Notes under the pieces: generated by a model | The model's input: the letters and a program-made list of their open reading frames with translations, nothing else | Database searches by the model: none | Told to the model about the DNA's origin: nothing | Assembly (NCBI GenBank): GCA_002408385.1 | Contig: DHSB01000061.1 | Span: 1 to 11,870 of the forward strand | DNA: 11,870 nucleotides | Direction: 5' to 3' | Source of the DNA: Myxococcales bacterium UBA5297 | Lineage (GTDB): Bacteria > Myxococcota > Myxococcia > Myxococcales > UBA5297 | Program-made: the position numbers and the translations under genes | Shown: positions 1 through 7,150 of the stretch, in pieces | How positions within the stretch are numbered: the stretch's first letter is position 1 | How the letters are laid out: each line of letters starts with the position of its first letter

Positions 1-1
1 C

Positions 2-955
2 CTCCCGTGCGTGTCGCCCTTCTCCTTCGACGGCAGCGTCTTGCTCCCGAGCCGCTGGCGCTCGGTCTTCGAGGAGCAAGGACTTCAGGGCGACCCGGAG
101 GCGTGGGGCCGTCAGCACGTCAGGCCGCTGTTCCGAAAGCTCGACGAGCCGTATCCCTACGTCGCCTGCCTGGTCGCCGACGGAGACCGCATGGGGCGCG
201 CGATCGACAGCCTCGGCTCCGCAGATGCGCACCGCGCGTTCTCGAAGGCGCTCGCGGGCTTCGCCGACGCGGCGCGCAGGGTCGTCGAGCAGCAGCATCG
301 CAGCGCGCTCGTCTACGCGGGCGGTGACGACGTGCTCGCCTTCGTGTCGCTGCCTGAGGCGCTCGCCTGCGCGGACGCGCTGCGCACGGCCTTCGATAGC
401 GCGATGGCCACGGCCTGCGGTTCGCTCCCCGCTGACAAGCACCCGACCTTGTCGGTCGGGCTCGGCATTGGCCACGTCATGGAAAGCATGGGTGACCTGC
501 TCACGCTCGGGCGTCAGGCCGAACGCGAGGCGAAGCGGGACCGCAACGCGCTTGCGGTGCTCGTCGACAAGCGCTCCGGCGGAGCTCGCACGTGGCGTGC
601 GCAGTGGAGCAGCGGCCCTGTCCGCGCGCTGAACGAGGCGACCACACTGCTCCGCGACCGCATCCCCTCACGCAAGGTCTACGAGATCGCCAGCATCCTC
701 ACGCGCCTGCCCAAACCCGACGAGGCGAATGGCGACGGCTGGGCCCGCGTGCTCGCGCTCGAGGTGAAGCGCGCTCTCTCGCGTATTGAGGGCTCTGGCC
801 TGCGTCCCGAAGACGTCGGCCTCTCTCTCGACGCCAGGACGGATTACGTAGCCTTGCACGCGCAGATCGATGCGTGGGTCGCGCGGCTGCTCATCGCACG
901 CACCTTCGATCGCGCTGCCATCCGTGAACGCCGCAGCCAGGAGGCCGCAGCATGA
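2..955 (+). CDS. cmr2: Type III-B CRISPR Cas10/Cmr2, C-terminal part (5' end outside window)
   Basis: Large subunit of the Cmr effector complex; in this family the Palm domains make cyclic oligoadenylate second messengers from ATP once target RNA is bound. The frame is open from base 2 and only about the last 318 residues are visible, so the GTG at base 11 is internal and not the start. A DGDRMG motif (bases 179-196) and a YAGGDD motif (GGDD at bases 320-331) mark the second Palm/GGDEF-like domain, and both metal-binding motifs look intact. The rest is the helical C-terminal domain. The HD nuclease domain, first Palm domain and zinc finger would lie upstream, so DNase capacity cannot be judged. 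The stop overlaps the cmr3 start by four bases (ATGA). Family assignment is firm from the motifs plus the cmr3-cmr6 context; cyclase activity is inferred. Confidence 0.95.
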   Translation, partial: LPCVSPFSFDGSVLLPSRWRSVFEEQGLQGDPEAWGRQHVRPLFRKLDEPYPYVACLVADGDRMGRAIDSLGSADAHRAFSKALAGFADAARRVVEQQHRSALVYAGGDDVLAFVSLPEALACADALRTAFDSAMATACGSLPADKHPTLSVGLGIGHVMESMGDLLTLGRQAEREAKRDRNALAVLVDKRSGGARTWRAQWSSGPVRALNEATTLLRDRIPSRKVYEIASILTRLPKPDEANGDGWARVLALEVKRALSRIEGSGLRPEDVGLSLDARTDYVALHAQIDAWVARLLIARTFDRAAIRERRSQEAAA

Positions 956-2109
956 CGACGACCACGACACACCTCGCGTTCGTCCCTCGTGACGGCTTCT
1001 TCGCCAAGGATGGTCGGGGCTGGCACACGAGCGCGTCAGGTCGCGGCCACGGGCTCGACTGGCCCTGGCCGTCGACGGTGCTCGGGGCGCTGCGCTCGCT
1101 GTGGGGGCGCGGCGAGGAGACCCGGACGGGAACAACCTTCACGTCGGACGACTGGCGAAGCCGCACGCAACCGATTCAGCTCGGCCGAACCCTGGTGCTG
1201 CGTCGCCAGCATGGCGCTGCTTGGCGCGTGGAGGACGCGACCTGGCCCGTGCCTCTCGATGCACTTTGGCTCGAAGGTCGCGCTGATGTGCATCGCCTCG
1301 ATCCCGTGCAGCCCATCGCGCCGACGCTTGGACGCGACGACGACGATGCCCGAGAGGCGCTCTGGCGCCCGGTGCCCGACGACGCGCAGAAGCCGCTAGC
1401 GAGTCCTCGATGGTGGAGCAGCGAGGAGTTCGTCTCGTGGCTCGCCGGCAAGCCTGTGAGCGTTCGCGATGAAGCGCTCGGCACGACGCGACGCGTTCAG
1501 GTCCACGTCGGCATCCGCCCGGAGGAGCTGACGTCGGACGATGGCGTCCTCTTCTCGCACGACGTCGTCGAGACCCTTGATCCAACCGGGGAGTGGGCGC
1601 TCGGCGTTGAGGTTGCGCTGTCTGCAGGCGAGCTTCCCAAGATCGCGACGCTGGGCTCTGACTCCCGGCTGTCGCGCGTCGAATCGCTCCCAGCGACGCT
1701 CTTCGAGCCACCGGCGTCCGTGCTCGGAGCCTTCCGTGCATCCAGCACTGGGCTTCGGCTCGTCGCGGTCTCGCCGCTCTGCTTCGAGAAGGGCTGGCTG
1801 CCCGATGATCTCGCAAACACGAACGGCGAGTATCGAGGCAAGGTCGCGGGGAACGAGGTCATCTTGCGTGCGGCGTTCGTGCCTCGGCCGATCCATGTGT
1901 CGGGCTGGGACATGGCGAAGGCTGAGCCGAAGCCGACCTCGCGCATGGTGCCGCCGGGCTCCGTCTACTTCTTCGAGCGCACCGACGGGAAGCCCTTCGG
2001 AGAAGCGGAGGCCAAGGCGCTCTGGCTCACCGCGCTCGGAACTCGCACCGACGAGGGCTTCGGCCGCGTTGTCCCCGGCGTCTGGCGCCCCACAAGGAAC
2101 ACCCCATGA
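952..2109 (+). CDS. cmr3: Type III-B CRISPR RAMP protein Cmr3
   Basis: Cmr3 is the Cas5-like RAMP subunit that sits next to Cas10 and binds the 5' handle of the crRNA. The 385-residue product is of usual length for the family. The N-terminus has the family-type segment DGFFAKDGRGW (residues 14-24), followed by a PSTVLGALR segment (40-48). The C-terminus has a Gly-rich RAMP-type stretch containing EGFGRVVPGVW. The ATG start is supported by a strong AGGAGG at bases 939-944, seven bases upstream, and overlaps the cmr2 stop. It overlaps cmr4 by four bases as well. No catalytic role is expected. Identification rests on these motifs and on the canonical order cmr2-cmr3-cmr4-cmr5-cmr6. Confidence 0.93.
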   Translation: MTTTTTHLAFVPRDGFFAKDGRGWHTSASGRGHGLDWPWPSTVLGALRSLWGRGEETRTGTTFTSDDWRSRTQPIQLGRTLVLRRQHGAAWRVEDATWPVPLDALWLEGRADVHRLDPVQPIAPTLGRDDDDAREALWRPVPDDAQKPLASPRWWSSEEFVSWLAGKPVSVRDEALGTTRRVQVHVGIRPEELTSDDGVLFSHDVVETLDPTGEWALGVEVALSAGELPKIATLGSDSRLSRVESLPATLFEPPASVLGAFRASSTGLRLVAVSPLCFEKGWLPDDLANTNGEYRGKVAGNEVILRAAFVPRPIHVSGWDMAKAEPKPTSRMVPPGSVYFFERTDGKPFGEAEAKALWLTALGTRTDEGFGRVVPGVWRPTRNTP

Positions 2110-2969
2110 ACACGAGACCCTTCCTCCTGCATGCGCTGTCGCCTCTTCACGCTGGTACTGGCCACACGCCGGACATCATCGACCTGCCGACCGCGCGCAT
2201 GAAGGCGACGGGGATCCCGTTCCTGCCCGGCTCGTCGATCAAGGGGGTGCTGCGCGACGCCCGACGCACGATCGACCGAGAGAAGACGGAAGCGGTGTTC
2301 GGACCGTCGGATGATCCCGCCGCGCACGCTGGTGCGCTGGTCGTCGGCGATGCGCGCCTGCTCGCGTTGCCGGTGCGGAGCTTCCGGGGCACGTTCGCCT
2401 GGGTCACATCGCCGCTCCTGCTGACGCTCGCCAAGCGCGACCTCGAAGAGGCGAGCCTCACCATCCCGAGCATCGATGGACGCGGCGCACGACTCGCGCA
2501 GGGGACGGTCTGCGTCCACAACGAGAGGCTCTACCTCGAAGACCTTGATTTGGCCGCGACGGTGGCCGCAGAGGCGACCGCGTGGGCGCAGCGCCTCGCG
2601 CCGCTCGCTTTCCCCGGCGATGACATCTTCACCAAGCGCTTCGCCATCGTGGACGACGACACGATGGCGTTCCTCTGGGAGACGGCGACGCAGGTGGACG
2701 CGCGCGTTCGTCTCGATGAGCGCACGCGCACCGTCGCTCCGGGCGCTCTCTGGCTTGAGGAGAGCCTTCCGCCCGAGACCCTGCTCATCGGCCTCCTCGC
2801 GGCGGACCGGAGCCGCCGCCGCAACGTGACCATGACGCCCGACGAGGTCTTGGGCTTCGCGCTCTCCGGCGAAGAGGTGCACCAACTCGGCGGCAAGGCT
2901 ACCACCGGGCGCGGGCGCTGCCGCATCGTCCCTTTCTCGAAGAATGGAGTTGATCATGCCACTCCGTGA
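2106..2969 (+). CDS. cmr4: Type III-B CRISPR RAMP protein Cmr4 (target RNA backbone nuclease)
   Basis: Cmr4 (Cas7 family) forms the multi-copy backbone filament along the crRNA and cuts bound target RNA at 6-nt intervals. The 287-residue product is of normal length. The N-terminal segment SPLHAGTG (12-19) is followed by IIDLP (24-28). Its Asp26 matches in position and context the catalytic aspartate known in Cmr4 proteins, so RNA slicing should be intact. A PGSSIKGVLR segment follows, typical of Cas7-like RAMPs. The C-terminal LGGKATTGRGRC is the Gly-rich RAMP loop. The ATG overlaps the cmr3 stop; AAGGA at 2094-2098 gives seven-base spacing. The 3' end overlaps cmr5 by 14 bases with the preferred cmr5 start. 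Confidence 0.95.
   Translation: MNTRPFLLHALSPLHAGTGHTPDIIDLPTARMKATGIPFLPGSSIKGVLRDARRTIDREKTEAVFGPSDDPAAHAGALVVGDARLLALPVRSFRGTFAWVTSPLLLTLAKRDLEEASLTIPSIDGRGARLAQGTVCVHNERLYLEDLDLAATVAAEATAWAQRLAPLAFPGDDIFTKRFAIVDDDTMAFLWETATQVDARVRLDERTRTVAPGALWLEESLPPETLLIGLLAADRSRRRNVTMTPDEVLGFALSGEEVHQLGGKATTGRGRCRIVPFSKNGVDHATP
2946..2949 (+). promoter_or_regulatory. Ribosome binding site deciding the cmr5 start
   Basis: GGAG lies six bases before the ATG at 2956 and inside the last codons of cmr4. The other in-frame ATG at 2944 overlaps this GGAG and has only weak purine content before it. The spacing therefore favours the 2956 start, which also places the protein's DQQRAL helix near its N-terminus, as usual in Cmr5. 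Confidence 0.6.
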
Positions 2970-3309
2970 TCAACAGCGCGCACTACACGCCTACGACGCG
3001 GTCGCCCAGGTCCAAGCTGGTCAGCAGAAGGACTACCAGATCGCGGTGAACGATCTCGGCGCCAGCATCCTGCGAAGCGGTCTGTGCGCGGCCATCGCCT
3101 CGGTGCAGCGCCTCGGCAACCGTGGCGAGGTCCTGCTTGATCATCTCGCGTCTGCGGGTGTACCCGGGCTCGAAGGGGCGACGGCACAGAACCTTGCCCA
3201 GCGTGTGCGCGGGCTCGACGCCGAGAGCTACATGCTGGCCACCCGCGAGTTGCTGCAGGTCGCTACCTGGCTCAAGCGCGCCGTGCAGGCGACCTTCGGG
3301 GAGACCTGA
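2956..3309 (+). CDS. cmr5: Type III-B CRISPR small subunit Cmr5
   Basis: Cmr5 is the small all-helical (Cas11-type) subunit that stacks along the Cmr4 filament beside the crRNA-target duplex. It has no catalytic role. The 117-residue product begins MPLRDQQRALHAYDAV, matching the usual short N-terminus of the family, where a DQ/EQ-R-A helix follows the start almost directly. The whole protein reads as amphipathic helices with no catalytic motifs. An upstream ATG at 2944 would add four residues (MELI), but the GGAG at 2946-2949 fits the 2956 start better. It overlaps cmr4 by 14 bases and is separated from cmr6 by two bases. Identity rests on size, helical character and operon position. Confidence 0.9.
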   Translation: MPLRDQQRALHAYDAVAQVQAGQQKDYQIAVNDLGASILRSGLCAAIASVQRLGNRGEVLLDHLASAGVPGLEGATAQNLAQRVRGLDAESYMLATRELLQVATWLKRAVQATFGET

Positions 3310-3311
3310 CG

Positions 3312-4523
3312 ATGCGACAGGTTCTGAGGGATTCGGTCGACCGCGATGTCCCAGACCATCTGGGCCTGGCTTACGACGCTTGGGCACCGACGGAAGCTGC
3401 TGACGGCAAGATCAGCGACGACAACCGACGTCCGTGGCTGGAGAAGCTCGCCGAGGTCGCCGCGTCGCCCGACTACGCGCGCAGTTTTGACCGTTGGAAG
3501 GCGAGCTTCTCGGCCACCGGTGACCGGCTCGCGGAGTTCACCCTCGCGAGCCGCCTGCTGATCGGACATGGCAACGCGAGCGCGATCGATGTCGGCCTCA
3601 CCGTGCATCACACGTGGGGCGTCCCGGTCATCCCGGGCTCTGCGCTGAAGGGCCTCGTCGCGCACTACGTCGACGCGACCTACGGGCCTGCCGAGCCCAA
3701 CAAGAAGCCTTGGGAGCAGCAAGGCGACGAGCGCGCACGAGCCGACTACCAGGGCGTGACGTGGAACCGGCGACGCATCGAGCGCGGTCCCGGCGCTGTC
3801 TATCGGGCGCTCTTCGGCTCGCCCGACGCACGTGAAGACGCGGCGATGCGCGAACACGGGTTCGCGGCAGGTGCGGCGGCTGGCATCGTGACATTCCACG
3901 ACGCCCTCTACGTGCCCGGCAGCATCCCTGGCAACACGCCCTTCGTGGCCGACGTTCTCACGGTGCATCAGAAGGGCTACTACGACTCCTCGGGCCAGAA
4001 CCTGCCGAACGACTACGACAGCCCGAACCCGGTCGCGTTCCTGACAGTGCGGCCCAAGTGCCGTCTCTTGCTTGCCCTGAGCGGGCCGAGCGAGTGGACG
4101 GAGCTTGCCGCGCAGCTGCTCGCCGATGCGCTCAAGAGCTGGGGCGTCGGCGGTAAGACTGCCGCTGGCTACGGGATCGGCACGGTCGGCGAGTGGAAAG
4201 CGCCCGAACCGCGACGGTCGAAGGCTGAGCAGGCGATCGCCGACCTGGAGAAGCACGGGAAGGACGCCCTGAGCGGCGACATCGAGAAGTGGCTGCGTGG
4301 CGAAGCGGTCATGGGGCCCATGCGTGATCTGCTCTCCGCTGGGCCCGATGCCAGCACCAAGGAGCAGATGGACGTCGTTCGAGCGATTGGCGTGAAATTC
4401 GACCTACGCGCTGCGTGGGCCAACCGCCTCACGAACAAGAAGGCTGACGAGCAGAAGAAGGCTCGGGCACGGGCCCTCATCGAGGCGTGGGACAAGCTGT
4501 TTCCTTCCGGGGCGAAGGCGTGA
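3312..4523 (+). CDS. cmr6: Type III-B CRISPR RAMP protein Cmr6 with C-terminal extension
   Basis: Cmr6 is a Cas7-like RAMP near the target 5' end of the Cmr filament. The 403-residue product carries the family pattern: GVPVIPGSALKG in the first half, then a V-HQKGYYDS segment, then GGKTAAGYG at residues 280-288, the Gly-rich RAMP loop. The start ATG has GGGGAG at 3298-3303 with eight-base spacing. The RAMP core appears to end near residue 296. The last ~107 residues form a charged, predicted-helical extension (KAEQAIADLEKHGKD, KKADEQKKARARALIEAWD) that I cannot assign to a known domain. The N-terminal ~65 residues before the core are also somewhat long. The stop overlaps the GTG start of the next gene (GTGA). 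Family call is firm; the role of the extension is unknown. Confidence 0.93.
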   Translation: MRQVLRDSVDRDVPDHLGLAYDAWAPTEAADGKISDDNRRPWLEKLAEVAASPDYARSFDRWKASFSATGDRLAEFTLASRLLIGHGNASAIDVGLTVHHTWGVPVIPGSALKGLVAHYVDATYGPAEPNKKPWEQQGDERARADYQGVTWNRRRIERGPGAVYRALFGSPDAREDAAMREHGFAAGAAAGIVTFHDALYVPGSIPGNTPFVADVLTVHQKGYYDSSGQNLPNDYDSPNPVAFLTVRPKCRLLLALSGPSEWTELAAQLLADALKSWGVGGKTAAGYGIGTVGEWKAPEPRRSKAEQAIADLEKHGKDALSGDIEKWLRGEAVMGPMRDLLSAGPDASTKEQMDVVRAIGVKFDLRAAWANRLTNKKADEQKKARARALIEAWDKLFPSGAKA

Positions 4524-5788
4524 GCAACTCGACCTTGTTGATCTGCACCGTGGGTGGCAGCCCCGAGCCGGTTGTCGCGACACTCAAGCAGTGGCGACCT
4601 GTGCGCGTGAGGTTCGTTCACACGCCACAAACGAAGGATGATGTTGCGGCGAAGGTCGTGCCGATGGTGCGCGCCGAAGGCATGGACCTCGATGCGGGCC
4701 GGTACGACCTGTTCGAGCTTCCCGACGGCCAGGATCTCGCGAGCTGTCTCGATCACCTGCGGCTGTTGACGCCGGTCGTTTCGGAGTGGGCAGCGCGGGG
4801 CGAGTCCTTCCAGGTCGTCGTCGATTTCACGGGCGGCACCAAGTGCATGTCGGCCGCGATCGGCATCCAAGCGAGCCGCTGGCCCTGCTTTTTCTCGTAT
4901 GTCGGTGGCAACGAGCGCACCAAGGATGGCGTAGGCGTCGTCGTCTCCGGTGCCGAGAAGATCGTCCATCAGGCCAATCCCTGGGACGCCCTCGGCCACC
5001 AGGCCGTGGAGGACTACGTCGTGCTGTTCGACCAGCACGCCTTCCTCGCGGCGGCAAACGTCGCGGCCGTGACGATGAAGCGCGTCAGCCGCGCCGACCG
5101 GAAACGCGAACTGGCGTCCCTCGAACAGCTCGCGAAGGCGCTCGATGCGTGGGACCGCTTCGATCACACGACCAGCAAGAACCTGCTCAATAGCGTCAGC
5201 AAGTCAGCGAACGATCTGCGTTCCGTGCTCGGCGCGACGAGAGGAGATCGCGTACTCAACGGCATCGACCGGCTTGTGGAGCATCTCGGGCAACTTGAAC
5301 AGGCGCCACCGCCGAGTGGTCATCACGTGCTCGACCTCCTCGCCAACGCGAAACGACGCAAGGACGAGGGTCGCTTCGACGACGCTGTCGCTCGGCTCTA
5401 CCGCGCCATCGAGGCCATCGCGCAGGTCGCGCTCAAGAATGGTCACGGCGTCGAGAGCACGGAGAAGGTCCCGCTGGAGAAGGTCCCTGAGTCCCCGCGA
5501 ACGACGTGGGCGGCGCGCGCGAGCGAAGGAGTCGTCGCACTGGGGCTCCAGGACGACTACGCGCTGCTCGCAGCCCTCGGCGATCCGGTTGGCAAGAAGT
5601 TCCAGGACGCCGGGCTGAGCGGTACGAAGTCACCCCTCGTCGCGCGCAACCGCTCGGTCCTCGCTCATGGCTTCGAGCGCGTGTCAGACGCCGTGTTCGA
5701 GAAGCTGTGGCCTTCCGCGCTGTCGCTCGCGGGCGTCGACGCGTCGAGCCTGCCGTCATTCCCCGTCTTGGCGGAGGGAAGGTCATGA
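4520..5788 (+). CDS. Cas02710 (TIGR02710)-family CARF-HEPN CRISPR accessory ribonuclease, Csm6/Csx1-like
   Basis: Predicted cyclic-oligoadenylate-activated ribonuclease. The N-terminal CARF domain (about residues 1-170) opens with a strand and glycine turn (LLICTVGGSPEP) and has DFTGGTK at residues 102-108, a ligand-pocket motif of the Cas02710 family. The C-terminal half is helical and ends with LVARNRSVLAHGF. Arg376 or Arg378 with His383 makes the R-x4-6-H active site of HEPN RNases. The chosen start is the GTG at 4520 (422 residues), forming a GTGA overlap with cmr6, with GGGG at 4509-4512 as a weak binding site. A GTG at 4487 would only add residues that delay the first CARF strand. The next gene overlaps by ATGA. 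Likely role: collateral RNA degradation after Cas10 signalling. The cognate ring (cA4 or cA6) and RNA specificity cannot be read from sequence. Confidence 0.85.
   Translation: MSNSTLLICTVGGSPEPVVATLKQWRPVRVRFVHTPQTKDDVAAKVVPMVRAEGMDLDAGRYDLFELPDGQDLASCLDHLRLLTPVVSEWAARGESFQVVVDFTGGTKCMSAAIGIQASRWPCFFSYVGGNERTKDGVGVVVSGAEKIVHQANPWDALGHQAVEDYVVLFDQHAFLAAANVAAVTMKRVSRADRKRELASLEQLAKALDAWDRFDHTTSKNLLNSVSKSANDLRSVLGATRGDRVLNGIDRLVEHLGQLEQAPPPSGHHVLDLLANAKRRKDEGRFDDAVARLYRAIEAIAQVALKNGHGVESTEKVPLEKVPESPRTTWAARASEGVVALGLQDDYALLAALGDPVGKKFQDAGLSGTKSPLVARNRSVLAHGFERVSDAVFEKLWPSALSLAGVDASSLPSFPVLAEGRS
5773..5782 (+). promoter_or_regulatory. Strong ribosome binding site for the CARF-RelE gene
   Basis: GGAGGGAAGG lies immediately upstream of ATG 5785, within the last codons of the CARF-HEPN gene. 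It is among the strongest Shine-Dalgarno matches in the operon. It fixes the start at 5785, although the same frame stays open further upstream to 5506. This suggests that the terminal effector is translated well in its own right as well as by coupling. Confidence 0.7.
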
Positions 5789-6864
5789 CCGAACGCCTGT
5801 TGCTGGTCTCCACGTGTGGCACGAGCCTGCTCACGAACGGAGCGAGTTCGGACGATCGCGCCTGGCTCACGAAGGTCGCCAACGAAGTGGAGGTGGAGGA
5901 TGCCGCTCGCATAGAGCTACTCGTCGATGAACGTCGCAAGCGCCTGACGACGGCCGACCAAGTTACCCGGCGCAGGATGAGCGCGGAGCTGAACGGCATC
6001 GGCGCCGTCCTCGATCGATACAAGGCCAGGCAGGTCTTCCACCTCCTCGTTCACACCGACACAGCGCTGGGTAAGGTCACCGCCGAGCTGGTTCAAGAGG
6101 CGCTCGGCGGCCAGACCTCGCTCGTGAGCGCAGGGGGGCTGCGCACCAGCGACCTCGCATCCTTTCGCGCGGGGCTCGCCGACCTCACGAAGCAGCTCGA
6201 TGAGTCCGTGCAGTCGTACAGGGCGCAAAGCTGGTTCGTGGTCTTCAACCTCACGGGCGGCTTCAAGTCGCTGAACGGCTACCTGCAGACGGTGGCGATG
6301 ATCTCGGCCGATCGGTGCGTCTTCCTCTTCGAAGGGGCGCCGGAGCTGATGGAGATCCCTCGGCTGCCGGTGCGCCTCGCCGAGGTTGACGAACTGCGCG
6401 AGCATGCGGCTCTCTTTCGACGGCTTGCTGTCGGTTATACCGTCGAGGCTGACGACGCCAAGAACGCGCCCGACTCGCTGCTCATGGAGGTCGATGGTGA
6501 GGTGACGACGAGCGTGCTTGGCGATGTGGCTTGGGCTCGTCACCGCGCGACGCTGCTCGCCGAGAACCTCCAACCGTCGCTCTCTTCCAAGGTGCGCGTC
6601 TCGGATGATGTTCAGAGGGCGTTCGCCAAACTGGAGGCGGGGCAGAGGGTCCAGGTCAACGAGGCCCTCGACGAGTTCAGCTCGCACATCGACAACGGTC
6701 GCACGCTGCCGAAGTCGCGCACCTTCAAGAAGCTCCAGGGCAATCCGGTGCCGGGAAGCAGTCACGAACTCTACGCTTGGAGTGATGGCGCAACAGGGCG
6801 GTTTTTCGGGCACTACGACGCTGACGGAGTCTTCGTCTTCGACCGGTTGACCAACCACCTGTAG
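5785..6864 (+). CDS. APE2256 (TIGR02619)-family CARF protein with RelE-like C-terminus, candidate Cami1-type mRNA interferase
   Basis: A 359-residue protein. The N-terminal CARF domain shows the APE2256-family signature LLLVSTCGTSLLTNG (residues 5-19) and FNLTGGFKS with NLTGGFK at 155-161, followed by the family's EIPRLPV segment. After a linker, the last ~92 residues (about 268-359) have a RelE/ParE-like pattern. Two helices (VSDDVQRAFAKL, RVQVNEALDEF) are followed by FKKLQG (314-319), then strands HELYAW, GRFFGHYD (Arg339, His343, Tyr344) and GVFVFDRL, ending with His358. CARF-RelE proteins such as Cami1 are cA4-activated, ribosome-dependent mRNA interferases. The CARF assignment is strong; the RelE assignment is by pattern only. 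A CARF ring-nuclease role (Crn1-like members of this family) is the alternative. It overlaps the previous gene by ATGA and is the last gene of the operon. Confidence 0.8.
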   Translation: MTERLLLVSTCGTSLLTNGASSDDRAWLTKVANEVEVEDAARIELLVDERRKRLTTADQVTRRRMSAELNGIGAVLDRYKARQVFHLLVHTDTALGKVTAELVQEALGGQTSLVSAGGLRTSDLASFRAGLADLTKQLDESVQSYRAQSWFVVFNLTGGFKSLNGYLQTVAMISADRCVFLFEGAPELMEIPRLPVRLAEVDELREHAALFRRLAVGYTVEADDAKNAPDSLLMEVDGEVTTSVLGDVAWARHRATLLAENLQPSLSSKVRVSDDVQRAFAKLEAGQRVQVNEALDEFSSHIDNGRTLPKSRTFKKLQGNPVPGSSHELYAWSDGATGRFFGHYDADGVFVFDRLTNHL

Positions 6865-7110
6865 GGCGACGATCAGAGTCGATTTTCCACCCGCCGCGTG
6901 TCCCACTCGCCAGAGTCAACGAGGTGCTCTTTGGTGTTAAACGCCGCCAGGTGTCTCGGAGCGTCTCTCGGCCTGCGAGAGCCGAGATCGTCACCGAGAA
7001 CGCCCTGCGGAGGGTTTCCGGCGAGACGCGATGGCGCTGGACAAGATCACCTCGTCGCCCCCGCGCTGCGAGCCGTTGCCACGCAACCCCTCGGAATTCA
7101 GGGCAGAAAC

Positions 7111-7143
7111 ACAAAACCCCTCGCCAGCATCACCGGCGAGGGG
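7111..7143 (-). terminator. Second intrinsic terminator downstream of tRNA-Asn
   Basis: A perfect 9-bp stem, CCCCTCGCC (7117-7125) with GGCGAGGGG (7135-7143), has a 9-nt loop. Read on the - strand it is followed by TTTTGTGTTT (the + strand A-rich run from 7107 to 7116), the classic Rho-independent form. It lies about 47 bases past the tRNA 3' end and backs up the first terminator. On the + strand it has no U-tract, so stopping cmr transcripts by this hairpin would be less efficient. Confidence 0.8.
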
Positions 7144-7150
7144 CCCGTTA

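Noticed and set aside
3228..4256. Long - strand open frame opposite cmr6
   Set aside because: Shadow frame in GC-rich DNA; cmr6 motifs are clear on the + strand and the antisense product has no recognisable domain.
4487..4519. Earlier GTG start for the Cas02710 gene
   Set aside because: It would add 11 residues inside the end of cmr6; the GTG at 4520 gives the GTGA overlap typical of this operon and places the first CARF strand near the N-terminus.
5506..5784. Upstream in-frame extension of the CARF-RelE gene (adding ~93 residues)
   Set aside because: The extension overlaps the conserved HEPN-coding end of the previous gene and is Arg-rich. The ATG at 5785 has a strong binding site and is followed at once by the first CARF strand.
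6966..6987. Inverted repeat TCTCGGC/GCCGAGA after the cmr operon considered as its terminator
   Set aside because: No T-tract follows on either strand, and the stem is 100 bases past the stop codon.
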